37,649 bases of DNA from an uncultured Lachnospiraceae bacterium (GTDB taxonomy: Bacteria; Bacillota; Clostridia; Lachnospirales; Lachnospiraceae): NCBI GenBank assembly GCA_947382625.1, contig CANDAG010000036.1, positions 1 through 37,649 of the forward strand, written 5' to 3'. The notes under the pieces were generated by a model that saw nothing but the letters and a program-made list of their open reading frames with translations, ran no database searches and was not told the DNA's origin. The position numbers and the translations under genes were made by a program. Below, piece by piece: positions 26,481 to 34,355 of the stretch. How positions within the stretch are numbered: position 1 is the first letter of the stretch; each line of letters begins with the position of its first letter.

Positions 26481-27428
26481 ATGGATATTCTATCCATGGA
26501 CACAGAGATAAGAAATGCAGTAAGTGCGGCGGACGAAGATGCCCAATATGACGAGAAGGCGAAGCGACTGTTGGGAAATAAGATCATTTTGGCGCATATA
26601 CTGGTAAAGACTGTTGATGAATTTAAGGGAATGGATCCGGAAGATGTGGTGTCCCACATTGAGGGAGAGCCTTTCATCAGTGTGGTTCCGGTAGAGCCGG
26701 GGCTGACCAATATCGAAAAGGAAAAAAATGGGCAGAGGATTGTCGGGCTGAATACGGAAAATGCGGAGATTAACGAAGGGCTGATCCGATTTGACATTAT
26801 CTTTTATGTACGCATGAAAGACGGTATCTCACAGGTGATCGTAAATTTGGAAGCACAAAAGGACGAACCCACAAGTTACCATATCCTGAACAGGGCAGTG
26901 TTCTATGTAAGCCGCCTTGTTTCCTCGCAGAAGGAACGGGATTTTGTCAAGACGAACTATAACGACATCAAACGTGTTTTCAGTATCTGGGTCTGTATGA
27001 ACATGGACGAGAACTGTATGGATTATGTGCATCTGGCGGACGATAAGCTCTTAGGCTCTTATCCGTGGAAAGGCGGGATTGACCTGCTGAATATTGTCCT
27101 GATCGGTATAGCAAATGAACTTCCGGAGCATGATGATAAATATGAGCTGCACCGTCTGCTGAGTACGCTTTTGTCAATGGAGCTTTCCGTTGATGAAAAA
27201 TTAGGGATTATGGAGAGTGAGTACAGTATTGCAGTAGATGATAGAATAAGAGAGGACGTGAGCGCTATGTGTAACTTGTCACAAGGAATCAGAGATAATA
27301 CCTTAGTAGATGTAATAATGAATATGTATGAGAATAATTTTACTCTTGAACAGATAGCTGTTGCCACAAAGAAAAGCGTGGAAGAGGTCAGAATTATCAT
27401 CAAGAAAAAAGAGCCTGTGCTGGCATAA
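26481..27428 (+). CDS. PD-(D/E)XK nuclease family transposase (Rpn/PDDEXK_2 type)
   Basis: Protein of 315 residues of the recombination-promoting nuclease group, cut-and-paste-like elements common in gut Clostridia. The nuclease core reads RFDIIFYVR (D105) and VNLEAQKD (E124-A-Q126), which fits D...ExQ of this family. The C-terminus has a short helix-turn-helix-like ending FTLEQIAVATKKSVEEVRII, also typical. GGAGG lies 11 bases before the ATG at 26481 and only four before another ATG at 26474, which opens a 25-codon frame ending at 26551. The real N-terminus is therefore uncertain; 26496 is a third option. No clear terminal inverted repeats were found, so mobility is inferred from family. Confidence 0.78.
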   Translation: MDILSMDTEIRNAVSAADEDAQYDEKAKRLLGNKIILAHILVKTVDEFKGMDPEDVVSHIEGEPFISVVPVEPGLTNIEKEKNGQRIVGLNTENAEINEGLIRFDIIFYVRMKDGISQVIVNLEAQKDEPTSYHILNRAVFYVSRLVSSQKERDFVKTNYNDIKRVFSIWVCMNMDENCMDYVHLADDKLLGSYPWKGGIDLLNIVLIGIANELPEHDDKYELHRLLSTLLSMELSVDEKLGIMESEYSIAVDDRIREDVSAMCNLSQGIRDNTLVDVIMNMYENNFTLEQIAVATKKSVEEVRIIIKKKEPVLA

Positions 27429-27458
27429 TTACAGTAACTTAATAACAAATGCAGTGGA

Positions 27459-27502
27459 GCAGCGAACTAAGTTTTGAATAAAAACAGTTTGCTGCTTTTT
27501 CT
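27459..27502 (+). terminator. Intrinsic terminator after the nuclease gene
   Basis: GCAGCGAACT pairs with AGTTTGCTGC (one G-T pair) around a 17-base loop, followed by five T. Confidence 0.8.
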
Positions 27503-27509
27503 TTCAGGG

Positions 27510-27542
27510 AGAAAGGCAGTCTATGCGGATTGTCTTTTTTTA
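27510..27542 (+). terminator. Second hairpin with T run
   Basis: AAGGCAGTC / GATTGTCTT with two G-T pairs and a six-base loop, followed by seven T. It lies directly before the ArdC pseudogene and could be a leader attenuator of that gene. Confidence 0.55.
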
Positions 27543-27566
27543 TATTGCAGAGAAAGGATTGAAAAT

Positions 27567-27772
27567 ATGGCAGATGCAAAAACAGAAAAGCAGAAAGTAA
27601 AAGAGATCACTGACAAACTGGAGGAAGGATTAAAAGAGCTTTTGAGAGCGAGAAGTACAAAAGCTATCTTTCCACTATGTCAAAGTTCCATAATTATAGT
27701 GTCAACAACACGCTCCTGATCGCCATGCAGAAGCCCGAAGCCAGCTTAGTCGCAGGCTTCTTATCCGATTAA
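27567..27772 (+). pseudogene. ArdC-like antirestriction/ssDNA-binding protein, truncated and frameshifted
   Basis: The ATG at 27567 with AAAGGA before it opens MADAKTEKQKVKEITDKLEEG. Near 27640 the frame breaks: a T run in GAGCTTTTGAGAG lacks one base compared with the expected reading FESEKYKSYLSTMSKFHNY. In the next frame the sequence continues as YSVNNTLLIAMQKPEASLVAGF, the well-known N-terminal ArdC block (split here at the family boundary, about residues 25-64). It then stops within LSD after the palindrome begins. Only about 68 of some 300 residues remain. ArdC genes are common cargo of conjugative elements, so this is a scar of one. Confidence 0.8.
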
Positions 27773-27780
27773 TCGGATAA
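27761..27780. repeat. Perfect 20-bp palindrome at the ArdC break point
   Basis: TTATCCGATTAATCGGATAA reads the same on both strands. It replaces the sequence expected after the conserved VAGF of ArdC and supplies the stop codon. Confidence 0.85.
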
Positions 27781-27978
27781 ATACCCTACTATTTCCATTC
27801 CCAGGGGCGTCCGGTGAAGACTTTCGGGTATTATGAAGAAAAGATGCAGGAGGAGGAAATCCGTAACAGACAGAATGTCGGTTCATGCGGTATTATCATG
27901 GGCTGGAGAAGAAGACTGAAAGAGACCAGGGGCAGGAGGCCCAAAAGGGAATGGAAGAAAATACGAAAAAGAAGATAG
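27781..27978 (+). pseudogene. Gene remnant, unassigned
   Basis: Open frame that begins directly after the palindrome and runs 65 codons to TAG at 27976-27978, with YYFHSQGRPVKTFGYYEEKM and GSCGIIMGW in it. It has no start codon with a ribosome site and I cannot name a family. The end is strongly basic. It looks like the tail of a mobile-element gene. Confidence 0.4.
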
Positions 27979-28043
27979 GGGAAAAGAACGGCATAAAACG
28001 GGACAGTGAATAGAAAAAACGATACAGATATGATAAAATATAA

Positions 28044-28304
28044 AAAGCATTTACTCTGCAGATCAGACAAAAGAAATTGTTCGGAAAGACAGTCCTTGAT
28101 ATCCCGTCACTGGCCAGTGCCTGTGGCTTTCATTATGGTTCCAATAATGACTTCACAAAGCATTATCATATCTTTATCCAGGTCGGCCTGACCGGTACAG
28201 AAAACGGGCAGGAAGAATATTATATGAGCCTGGATCTGGTTGCGGACATTGCTTCTTTGGATGATCAGATTGAGTTTGAAGTTTTATCGCTTGGTGTAAT
28301 GTAA
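28044..28304 (+). pseudogene. Gene remnant, unassigned
   Basis: Frame open from 28044 to a TAA at 28302-28304, containing PSLASACGFHYGSNN, HYHIFIQVGLTGTENGQ and SLDLVADIASLDDQIEFEV. The only start is a TTG at 28077 without a clear ribosome site. Looks like the C-terminal part of a lost gene. Family not recognised. Confidence 0.4.
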
Positions 28305-28339
28305 ATTAGAAACAGAATATAAGAACTAATCCAGCTTTT

Positions 28340-28488
28340 ATGGCAGACCGGACTTTTGACAGCAGCACAAGTGATTTGAAAAACACTCTCTATTTTGAGC
28401 TTATTACAAAGGATAAAAATGGAGAAGAAATCGGGATTTTAGTCCCGGTGAGGTTAAAAAGCTTCTTGATGAAACCAAAAATAAATGA
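28340..28488 (+). pseudogene. Small frameshifted remnant, unassigned
   Basis: ATG at 28340 opens MADRTFDSSTSDLKNTLYFE and reads to EEIGILVP. A one-base shift near 28447 is needed to reach GEVKKLLDETKNK and a TGA at 28486-28488; without it the frame runs on into the start of the next gene at 28509. Origin unknown. Confidence 0.35.
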
Positions 28489-28509
28489 GCAGAATTTTCA
28501 GGAGAAATG

Positions 28510-28899
28510 ATGGTGTATCATACAGGACAGGATGAACTTGTTTTCTTTGACAAACATCCAACAGCATTCCCTTTATATGAAGTATTTGCAGAAAAATTGT
28601 TTGAAATGTTTCCTTCCATTTCCGTGCGGGTACAAAAATCACAGATAACATTTTCAAATCGTCATGTATTTGCGTGCGTTTCTTTTATGCGTGTTAAAAA
28701 GAAAATGGAATTGCCGGATCCGTATATCGTGATCACTTTAGGGCTTTCTTATCCACTTGAATCTGACCGGGTAGCTGTAAAAACAGAACCTTATCCCGGA
28801 AGATGGACCACTCATTTGGTCATAGGTTCCCAATCGGAGCTTGACAGTGAATTTTTTATGTGGGTAAGTCAGGCATATGATTTTTCAGAAAGTAAGTAG
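28510..28899 (+). CDS. DUF5655 domain protein
   Basis: Protein of 129 residues. It fits DUF5655: PTAFPLYEVFAEKLFEMFP, VRVQKSQITFSNRHVFACVS, YIVITLGLSYPLES and TEPYPGRWTTHLVI all appear in the family order. GGAG lies five bases before the second ATG at 28510, which is preferred to the ATG at 28507. Function unknown; this family is often found as a small fold beside DUF1801-like proteins, and such a gene is 3 kb away on the other strand. It seems intact although its left neighbours are decayed. Confidence 0.72.
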   Translation: MVYHTGQDELVFFDKHPTAFPLYEVFAEKLFEMFPSISVRVQKSQITFSNRHVFACVSFMRVKKKMELPDPYIVITLGLSYPLESDRVAVKTEPYPGRWTTHLVIGSQSELDSEFFMWVSQAYDFSESK

Positions 28900-29008
28900 G
28901 TTCCTGTTTTTCAGGAATCTAAACGATAGTTGTACTGGTAACGGATATTTATTGCATTAGAAGGATAGTGACCTTCTTGAAAAGGTTTGGACAGAAAGGG
29001 GGCAGATT

Positions 29009-30274
29009 ATGAGAAAAAATAACAGAACCGGAAAAGGCTTACGTCTGTTTCCCCTTATATTGGGAGGTTATGCCGTATTTCTTGGTTTGGGACTGATTAC
29101 TATGGGACTTGCTGAAATTAAGGAAGGAATCGGGATAATACGGCTCCTGATCGGACTTGGCATGACAGGTTTTGGCCTGTTTGGGATATGGGATGGAGTG
29201 CGTGATTTGATTAAACCGGAGAAAAAGCCGGAGCAGGCACCAATAAGCCAGTTTATTCTTACGGATACGTCTGGAAACAGGAGTTCCAATGTTACAGTAG
29301 AGGTTTTACAAAAACAGTTGGAAAGCCTGATGGAAAGTGACAAAGGGGGCGTTTTTAAACTCCAGATCCTGCCGCCCTTTGCTGTGCAGGAAATAGGGAA
29401 CGTAAGCCATATTTTTTGCATGTACTACGAGACCTTCCGGTTGACGGCATTTTTGGATGTGTCTGAAGGCGGATATGAATCGTACCATAAAAGTGCAGAG
29501 TTTGACGAGACGAAAGGATGGCTTGAAAAACTTTTGGCTGGCAGCGCTGATCTTACGGGATGGAAAAAAATGGAGAACGCTCCTTTGTGGGAGGAATATG
29601 ACGATGACGACGAAAGTAGCGAGGAAGATGATACCGGATGGGAAGAGGGCAGCATCCTCGATACAGGCGGAACAGAGGACAACTGGGAAGATATGGATGG
29701 GGCAGCAGAGCCGGTTGCCGGTTTTGACAGACAAGGCTCTTCTGGTAATATGGAAAAAGAGCATTCCATGGAAAAAGAGCATTCCACAGAAGAAGTCGCC
29801 GCAGGGAAGAGCGAAACGGATACCCAACAGGTTGAGGAACGCATAAAGTCTTACTGGTATCAGCTTCAAAGAGAACAGAAGGGTCAAATGCGGGGATGGC
29901 ATCAGTACCTGGTGATTTTTGGAGAGAGCTGGCATGATGAACACAAATTCTTTTCTGTCAGGGATGTAGAGCTGGCGATTGAAGGAATCTATGAGGGGAA
30001 ATACACAAAGGCAGTCGTGGAATGGGGAACGCAGGAATTTAATTTTTTCCCCGGCGTTCAAAATGACCTGATGATAATCTGGTGTACAAATAATACAGGA
30101 AAAGGGAATACCAGGTTTCTGGCGAGAGAAGGAACTGTGACGCAGGTGAAATTCTGGCTGGTGGAATATTTGAATTCCGGTGTTTTTGAAGAAACGAGCG
30201 GTTGGGCTGATATTACTGCCCAGATAGAAAAAGCAAACAGAAAGGACAAAAGGAAGCATGGGAAAGTATTTTAG
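29009..30274 (+). CDS. Unrecognised membrane-anchored protein with acidic linker
   Basis: I do not recognise a family for this 421-residue protein. Two hydrophobic segments (about 12-32 and 42-62) anchor a large soluble part. A first region (about 78-190) is followed by a very acidic linker (about 195-235, runs of Asp and Glu) and a short exact repeat MEKEHS-MEKEHS, from an 18-base duplication near 29750-29790. A second globular region (about 285-405) ends in lysines. GGGGG lies six bases before the ATG. It overlaps the Sel1 gene by 17 bases, so both are probably made together. The 109 bases before it (28900-29008) hold a small hairpin only. Confidence 0.6.
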   Translation: MRKNNRTGKGLRLFPLILGGYAVFLGLGLITMGLAEIKEGIGIIRLLIGLGMTGFGLFGIWDGVRDLIKPEKKPEQAPISQFILTDTSGNRSSNVTVEVLQKQLESLMESDKGGVFKLQILPPFAVQEIGNVSHIFCMYYETFRLTAFLDVSEGGYESYHKSAEFDETKGWLEKLLAGSADLTGWKKMENAPLWEEYDDDDESSEEDDTGWEEGSILDTGGTEDNWEDMDGAAEPVAGFDRQGSSGNMEKEHSMEKEHSTEEVAAGKSETDTQQVEERIKSYWYQLQREQKGQMRGWHQYLVIFGESWHDEHKFFSVRDVELAIEGIYEGKYTKAVVEWGTQEFNFFPGVQNDLMIIWCTNNTGKGNTRFLAREGTVTQVKFWLVEYLNSGVFEETSGWADITAQIEKANRKDKRKHGKVF

Positions 30275-31493
30275 CGATGTGGTGGATAAGGCCATTGAGG
30301 ATCTCTATTATTGCTGCGACAACGACAAGGCGAAAGCGGCGGCGGACGCATTATTGCTTGCGGCAAAGGAAGGGGATGGCGATGCCTGTTATTTCCTGTC
30401 CCGCTGTTTTTCCGGTTCCTGCTACAGCTGGGAGTATCATCCATTTGAGGAAAACGAAGCTGCGGCTTATGCCATGCTTCATCAGTCAGTCTCCCTTGGC
30501 AGTGCTGCAGGGGTTTTAGGGGCGCTTCGGATAGATATGCTGACACCGGAACTTCGGGAGATCATGCCCTTTGACAGCATTGAAGAGGCATGGAAAGTAA
30601 TCCTCGAAAAAGCCGAAAAGGGCTGTCCATTTTGCCAGTATATGATCGGGAATACTTATTACTTTCTCGATATTATAGAGATTCAGGACAGGAAAGAAAG
30701 CGAATTTGCGAGCCGGAAAGCCTGGGATGACTGGAGGCGTAAGCAGATGGAACAGAGCATTCCCTGGTTTGAAAAGGCATTTTCCGGCGGTATGATTCTG
30801 GCTGGTCGGAATTACAGTCATTATTATGAATATGGCAGAGGGAATCTGATCCCGCCCGAACCGGAAAAGGAAATACCAATTCTGCGTCAGGGTGCAGAAC
30901 GGGGCTATCCGGAGTGGATGCACGCTTATGCCAATCATCTGGCATATACAGAGAAAAACCACAAAGAAGCCCTCACCTGGGCGCTGAAGGCGGCAGAGGC
31001 AGGACATCTGTGGAGCTGGCATATTGTAGGGGATATTTATTGGGATGGGAAGGCTGTGAAACGGGATCTGGCCTATGCCCTGGAGTGCTATGAGAAAACT
31101 GCCGCTTATGGGAATGACAGCTATGCCTGCCGTCAGATCGGAGTGATGTATTTCCATGGTTATGGTACGGCTGTGGATCACGCACGGGCGATCCAATATT
31201 TAGAGCGGGATCAGGAGCCGGAATATTATCGGTATGATCTGTTAGGGATATGTTATCTGCTGGGGTATGGCTGTCAGCAGGATCCGGCCAGGGGAAAGGC
31301 GCTTCTGGAGAAAAGCAAAAATTCTATTTATAAAAACTATGGTCTTGGGATGATGTATGCCGAGGGAATCGGCGTCCAGGAGAACATTGAAAAGGGTGTG
31401 GAGTATCTGAAGGCGGCAATAGAGTATTCCCCCGCAAAGGAAGCATTGACACATTATAAAAAGAGCTGGTTCGGTGTCTGGCGGCGGAAGTAA
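30258..31493 (+). CDS. Sel1-like repeat protein
   Basis: Soluble protein of 411 residues built from Sel1/TPR-like helical repeats. Units such as AKAAADALLLAAKEGDGDACYFLSRC, ALTWALKAAEAGHLWSWHIVGDIYWDG, YALECYEKTAAYGNDSYACRQIGVMYFHGYG and GLGMMYAEGIGVQENIEKGVEYLKAA are visible through the whole length (each is quoted as pieces of one repeat). Such proteins form scaffolds for protein contacts. No signal peptide. It overlaps the membrane protein gene upstream, which is the likely partner. Confidence 0.8.
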   Translation: MGKYFSDVVDKAIEDLYYCCDNDKAKAAADALLLAAKEGDGDACYFLSRCFSGSCYSWEYHPFEENEAAAYAMLHQSVSLGSAAGVLGALRIDMLTPELREIMPFDSIEEAWKVILEKAEKGCPFCQYMIGNTYYFLDIIEIQDRKESEFASRKAWDDWRRKQMEQSIPWFEKAFSGGMILAGRNYSHYYEYGRGNLIPPEPEKEIPILRQGAERGYPEWMHAYANHLAYTEKNHKEALTWALKAAEAGHLWSWHIVGDIYWDGKAVKRDLAYALECYEKTAAYGNDSYACRQIGVMYFHGYGTAVDHARAIQYLERDQEPEYYRYDLLGICYLLGYGCQQDPARGKALLEKSKNSIYKNYGLGMMYAEGIGVQENIEKGVEYLKAAIEYSPAKEALTHYKKSWFGVWRRK

Positions 31494-31560
31494 CGGTCTG
31501 GTATCCCGCATTTAAGTTCATCGGTTATTTCAGGGGTGGCGGATACGAAGCCATGAGCTA

Positions 31561-31845
31561 TTATGCTTCCTGTATAGTCACGGTTACTATGTCTCCGGGA
31601 TACCGGTTTATTTCCTTTTGAATATCCTTACGCACACCGATGATATAGCAGATGGAACCGTCAGGATTTTTGATGCCCATATTTACAATGTTTCCACTAT
31701 ATGGTATGCCGTTGAAGGTAGCAGATACTTTTAACCGTCCTTTTCCAAACTCACTTCTGATATCAAAAGGGATCCGGATATATGCGCCGCCCTTATCCGG
31801 TACAGGTTCAATGACAGCCTTGAATTTATATATTTTTTCATTCAT
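31561..31845 (-). CDS. DUF1905 domain protein
   Basis: Small protein of 94 residues starting MNEKIYKFKAVIEPV. DUF1905 features are clear: GGAYIRIPFDIRSEFGKGRLKVSATFNGIPYSG and IIGVRKDIQKEINRYPGDIVTVTI. This start fits the family length; the frame is open further upstream to 31911, where an ATG overlaps the stop of the DUF1801 gene. It is the second gene of a leftward pair. Confidence 0.78.
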   Translation of the reverse strand: MNEKIYKFKAVIEPVPDKGGAYIRIPFDIRSEFGKGRLKVSATFNGIPYSGNIVNMGIKNPDGSICYIIGVRKDIQKEINRYPGDIVTVTIQEA

Positions 31846-31903
31846 TTTTCTCTTCAACATCCTTTTTATTACATGATATTTTCCCTCAAAATAAAACCGC
31901 GGT

Positions 31904-32311
31904 TTACGCATGGTTCCCGGTAATCAGGCACCATCGGGCGATTTCCTTAATTAATTCCGGATCAACTTTCCCATAGGGGATGCGTATGGTTCCTTTATCC
32001 ACACTGTAATTTTTCAACTTTTCTTTAAATGTTTCCACTGCTTCGGGACCGGGGTAGAAACCGATGTGCTTTTTGGAAGCGGCAAAATGAAGGATGTTGT
32101 GCTTTTTCCAGTACGTTGGCATGCTCCATGAAATGCGTTCCTCTGCCTCAGGCAGTGCCTGCTGCAGGGCCTGCCTGATAAGAGACAGATCGGCCTGTTT
32201 TTCCTCATCCTGAAGCATAATGTATTCTCCAATGGTTTCAGGCTTTTTCCCGCAGTAATGGTTTTGATTTGTGTTCTTAAATTCTTTTCCGCATTTTGGA
32301 CATTTCCACAT
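31904..32311 (-). CDS. DUF1801 (YdhG/iron-chaperone-like) protein with zinc ribbon
   Basis: Protein of 135 residues. The N-terminus has CPKCGKEFKNTNQNHYC, a zinc-ribbon-like cysteine set; the rest fits DUF1801, with ISWSMPTYWKKHNILHFAASKKHIGFYPGPEA and GTIRIPYGKVDPELIKEIARW. GGAGA lies nine bases before the ATG. Role not known. It is the first gene of the leftward pair. The 154 bases between it and the next rightward gene hold a promoter candidate. Confidence 0.82.
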   Translation of the reverse strand: MWKCPKCGKEFKNTNQNHYCGKKPETIGEYIMLQDEEKQADLSLIRQALQQALPEAEERISWSMPTYWKKHNILHFAASKKHIGFYPGPEAVETFKEKLKNYSVDKGTIRIPYGKVDPELIKEIARWCLITGNHA

Positions 32312-32428
32312 AACGATTGCTCTCCAAGTTTACTTTTTCATTTATCCTACCATTCTTGCATGCCTTTGGCAAGATTTGGCAGGAAGGTCAGTAATATCTT
32401 TGGGCTGGTGTTTATGGGAAGGTTTTGC

Positions 32429-32458
32429 TTGATAATACCGTATATGAAGTGATAAGAT
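32429..32458 (+). promoter_or_regulatory. Possible promoter of the two-component genes
   Basis: TTGATA (32429-32434), 18-base spacer, TAAGAT (32453-32458), 31 bases before the regulator start. The -10 is weak. Confidence 0.35.
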
Positions 32459-32489
32459 AGGAATTATGTTTGATTATGGAGGCGTCTGT

Positions 32490-33164
32490 GTGGGCAAAAA
32501 GATTCTGATCGTAGATGATGAAAAAGGTGTTGTAGATATGCTGAAGAACTATTTTGGGAAACAGTCATTTCAGGTTTATACTGCCCTTAATGGTACGGAG
32601 GCATTAAAACAGGTAAAAATGAATCCGGATATTGTGCTGCTTGACATCAATATGCCGGATATGGACGGACTTGCTCTCTGTGAGCGGATACGGGAGTTTA
32701 TTACCTGTCCGATCCTTTTTCTGACGGCACGGGTCGAGTCTGCCGATAAGATTATGGGATTTCAGGCCGGGGCAGACGATTATATTGTCAAGCCTTTTGA
32801 CTTGGATGAATTGGGGGCGAGGGTAGCAGCCCATTTGCGGCGGGAACAACGTCGCCAAAGCAGCAGGGCAGTAGGCTTTTTTGGGGAATTGACAATCGAC
32901 TATACCGCACGGAGGATCACTGTAAATGGTGAAGTTGTTGCTATGTCAAAACGGGAATTTGACATTACCACGTTATTATCCCTTAATCCAGGTCAGGTAT
33001 TTGACAGGGAACGGATTTATGAAGCTGTTTGGGGAATAGACGGGGATGGGAACAGTGATACGGTTATGGAGCATATCCGAAAGATCAGGGCAAAGCTGGC
33101 GGTGCATACACCTTACAGCTATATCGAAACAGTTTGGGGGTGTGGCTATAAATGGAACGCATAA
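32490..33164 (+). CDS. OmpR-family response regulator
   Basis: Response regulator of 224 residues. GTG at 32490 is chosen because GGAGG lies seven bases before it and the protein then begins MGKKILIVDDE; an ATG at 32466 would add eight residues. The receiver has D9-D10, phosphorylated D52 and K in VKPFDLDEL. The winged helix shows MSKREFDITTLLSLNPGQVFDRERIYEAVWG and IETVWGCGYKW. It overlaps its kinase gene by 13 bases. The likely target is the ABC operon that follows. Confidence 0.9.
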   Translation: MGKKILIVDDEKGVVDMLKNYFGKQSFQVYTALNGTEALKQVKMNPDIVLLDINMPDMDGLALCERIREFITCPILFLTARVESADKIMGFQAGADDYIVKPFDLDELGARVAAHLRREQRRQSSRAVGFFGELTIDYTARRITVNGEVVAMSKREFDITTLLSLNPGQVFDRERIYEAVWGIDGDGNSDTVMEHIRKIRAKLAVHTPYSYIETVWGCGYKWNA

Positions 33165-34288
33165 AAAATATGGGGCTGAAAAAATCCCTGTTTTTTCTGT
33201 CAGTGTCCTGTGTTTTCATTTCTTTACTGCTCGTCCTTTTGGTATTTCATATCTGTGAAGCCATCAGTGAAATCTATCCCAAAGGAGGTATCGCCTATTC
33301 ATTTGACGGAGGGATGACACTTATGGAACAACCAACGCCAGAGCAGCAGAAAATCCTGTCAATGCTGTCTTTTGCAGAATTGTTTTCCTGCGTGGTCTTT
33401 CCCTTAGCGGGGCTGGGATGTGCAGGCGTCCTGTTCTATCACATCAAGTTGAAAACACCGATCGATCTGTTGCGGGAGGGTACAGCGCATATTCGGGCGC
33501 ATGACCTGAATTTTTCCGTTCCGGCCGTATCATCAGACGAACTTGGCCAGATTTGTGCGGCTTTTGAAAAAATGCGGACGGAGCTTCTCACAACAAATCA
33601 GGAATTATGGAGACAGACTGAGGAACGGAAGCGGTTAAATGCAGCTTTCTCCCATGATTTACGGAATCCTGTCACAGTTATAAAAGGAACTGTAAAATTG
33701 ATGAGGCAAGGGATAGCGGATGATCAGGCACTTGAACGGTTGGAAAGTTATACACTGCGCATTGAGCAATATGTGGAAGCCATGAGCAGTATTCAGAGGC
33801 TTGAACAAATGCCAGTCCGGATCAGTGAGTGTATGTACGCCGAATTACGGTCAGAGCTGGAGGATACTGCAAAATTATTTGCCCCACAGCTATGCCTGGC
33901 GATATCTGCCCCCGATAGCGGTTCTGTAAAATTAGATCATGGAATATTTTTGACCGTTGCGGAGAATCTGATCAGCAATGCAGCCCGTTTTTCACGAAAT
34001 AAGCTTCAAATACAGCTGATTGAAAATAAGGATTTTTTATCCCTTTCCGTTATTGATGACGGTTCCGGTTACCCTGATGAATTGTTGCAAAGCGGGCCGA
34101 AACCATTTGGAAAGCGAAAGGAGGATGCTGTGCATTTTGGTATGGGGCTGTATAGCAGTGAAATACTCTGTGTCAAGCATGGCGGTATGTTAAAGCTGAA
34201 AAATGTAGATGGACAAGGTGCGATGGCAACGGCATTTTTTCAAACAGATCAAACGCCGTCACGCTTCGCGGGTCAGCTTATTGATTAA
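33152..34288 (+). CDS. Sensor histidine kinase
   Basis: Kinase of 378 residues. Two membrane segments (about 11-33 and 74-96) enclose an outer loop of about 40 residues, then a HAMP-like region, phosphorylated H168 in AAFSHDLRNPVTVIKG, and an ATPase domain with NLISNAARFS, DDGSGYP and HFGMGLYSSE. The loop makes it unlike the loop-less Bce-type kinases, so it may sense a signal itself. It is likely paired with the regulator ahead of it. Confidence 0.88.
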   Translation: MERIKNMGLKKSLFFLSVSCVFISLLLVLLVFHICEAISEIYPKGGIAYSFDGGMTLMEQPTPEQQKILSMLSFAELFSCVVFPLAGLGCAGVLFYHIKLKTPIDLLREGTAHIRAHDLNFSVPAVSSDELGQICAAFEKMRTELLTTNQELWRQTEERKRLNAAFSHDLRNPVTVIKGTVKLMRQGIADDQALERLESYTLRIEQYVEAMSSIQRLEQMPVRISECMYAELRSELEDTAKLFAPQLCLAISAPDSGSVKLDHGIFLTVAENLISNAARFSRNKLQIQLIENKDFLSLSVIDDGSGYPDELLQSGPKPFGKRKEDAVHFGMGLYSSEILCVKHGGMLKLKNVDGQGAMATAFFQTDQTPSRFAGQLID

Positions 34289-34292
34289 AAAA

Positions 34293-34318
34293 CTTGAGCG
34301 TTTCTTGAGATTTATAAT
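34293..34318 (+). promoter_or_regulatory. Promoter region of the ABC operon with 11-bp direct repeats
   Basis: CTTGAG at 34293-34298 and again at 34304-34309, in phase by 11 bases, directly before TATAAT (34313-34318). There is no good -35. The repeats fit an OmpR-family binding site, most simply for the regulator upstream, although they lie closer to the -10 than is usual for an activator. Confidence 0.45.
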
Positions 34319-34355
34319 ATAAACTCTCCTTATTAAACATAAGGAGGTTTTTTTA

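Noticed and set aside
27474-27719. An 81-residue protein read in one frame over the ArdC region
   Set aside because: Its ATG has no ribosome site and precedes a hairpin; the matching ArdC start is the internal ATG at 27567, and the C-terminal part in this frame is out of register with the family.
29009-31493. Membrane/Sel1 pair as part of a secretion system or a defence system
   Set aside because: No secretion ATPase, structural component, nuclease or other effector gene is nearby, so naming such a system would go beyond the sequence.
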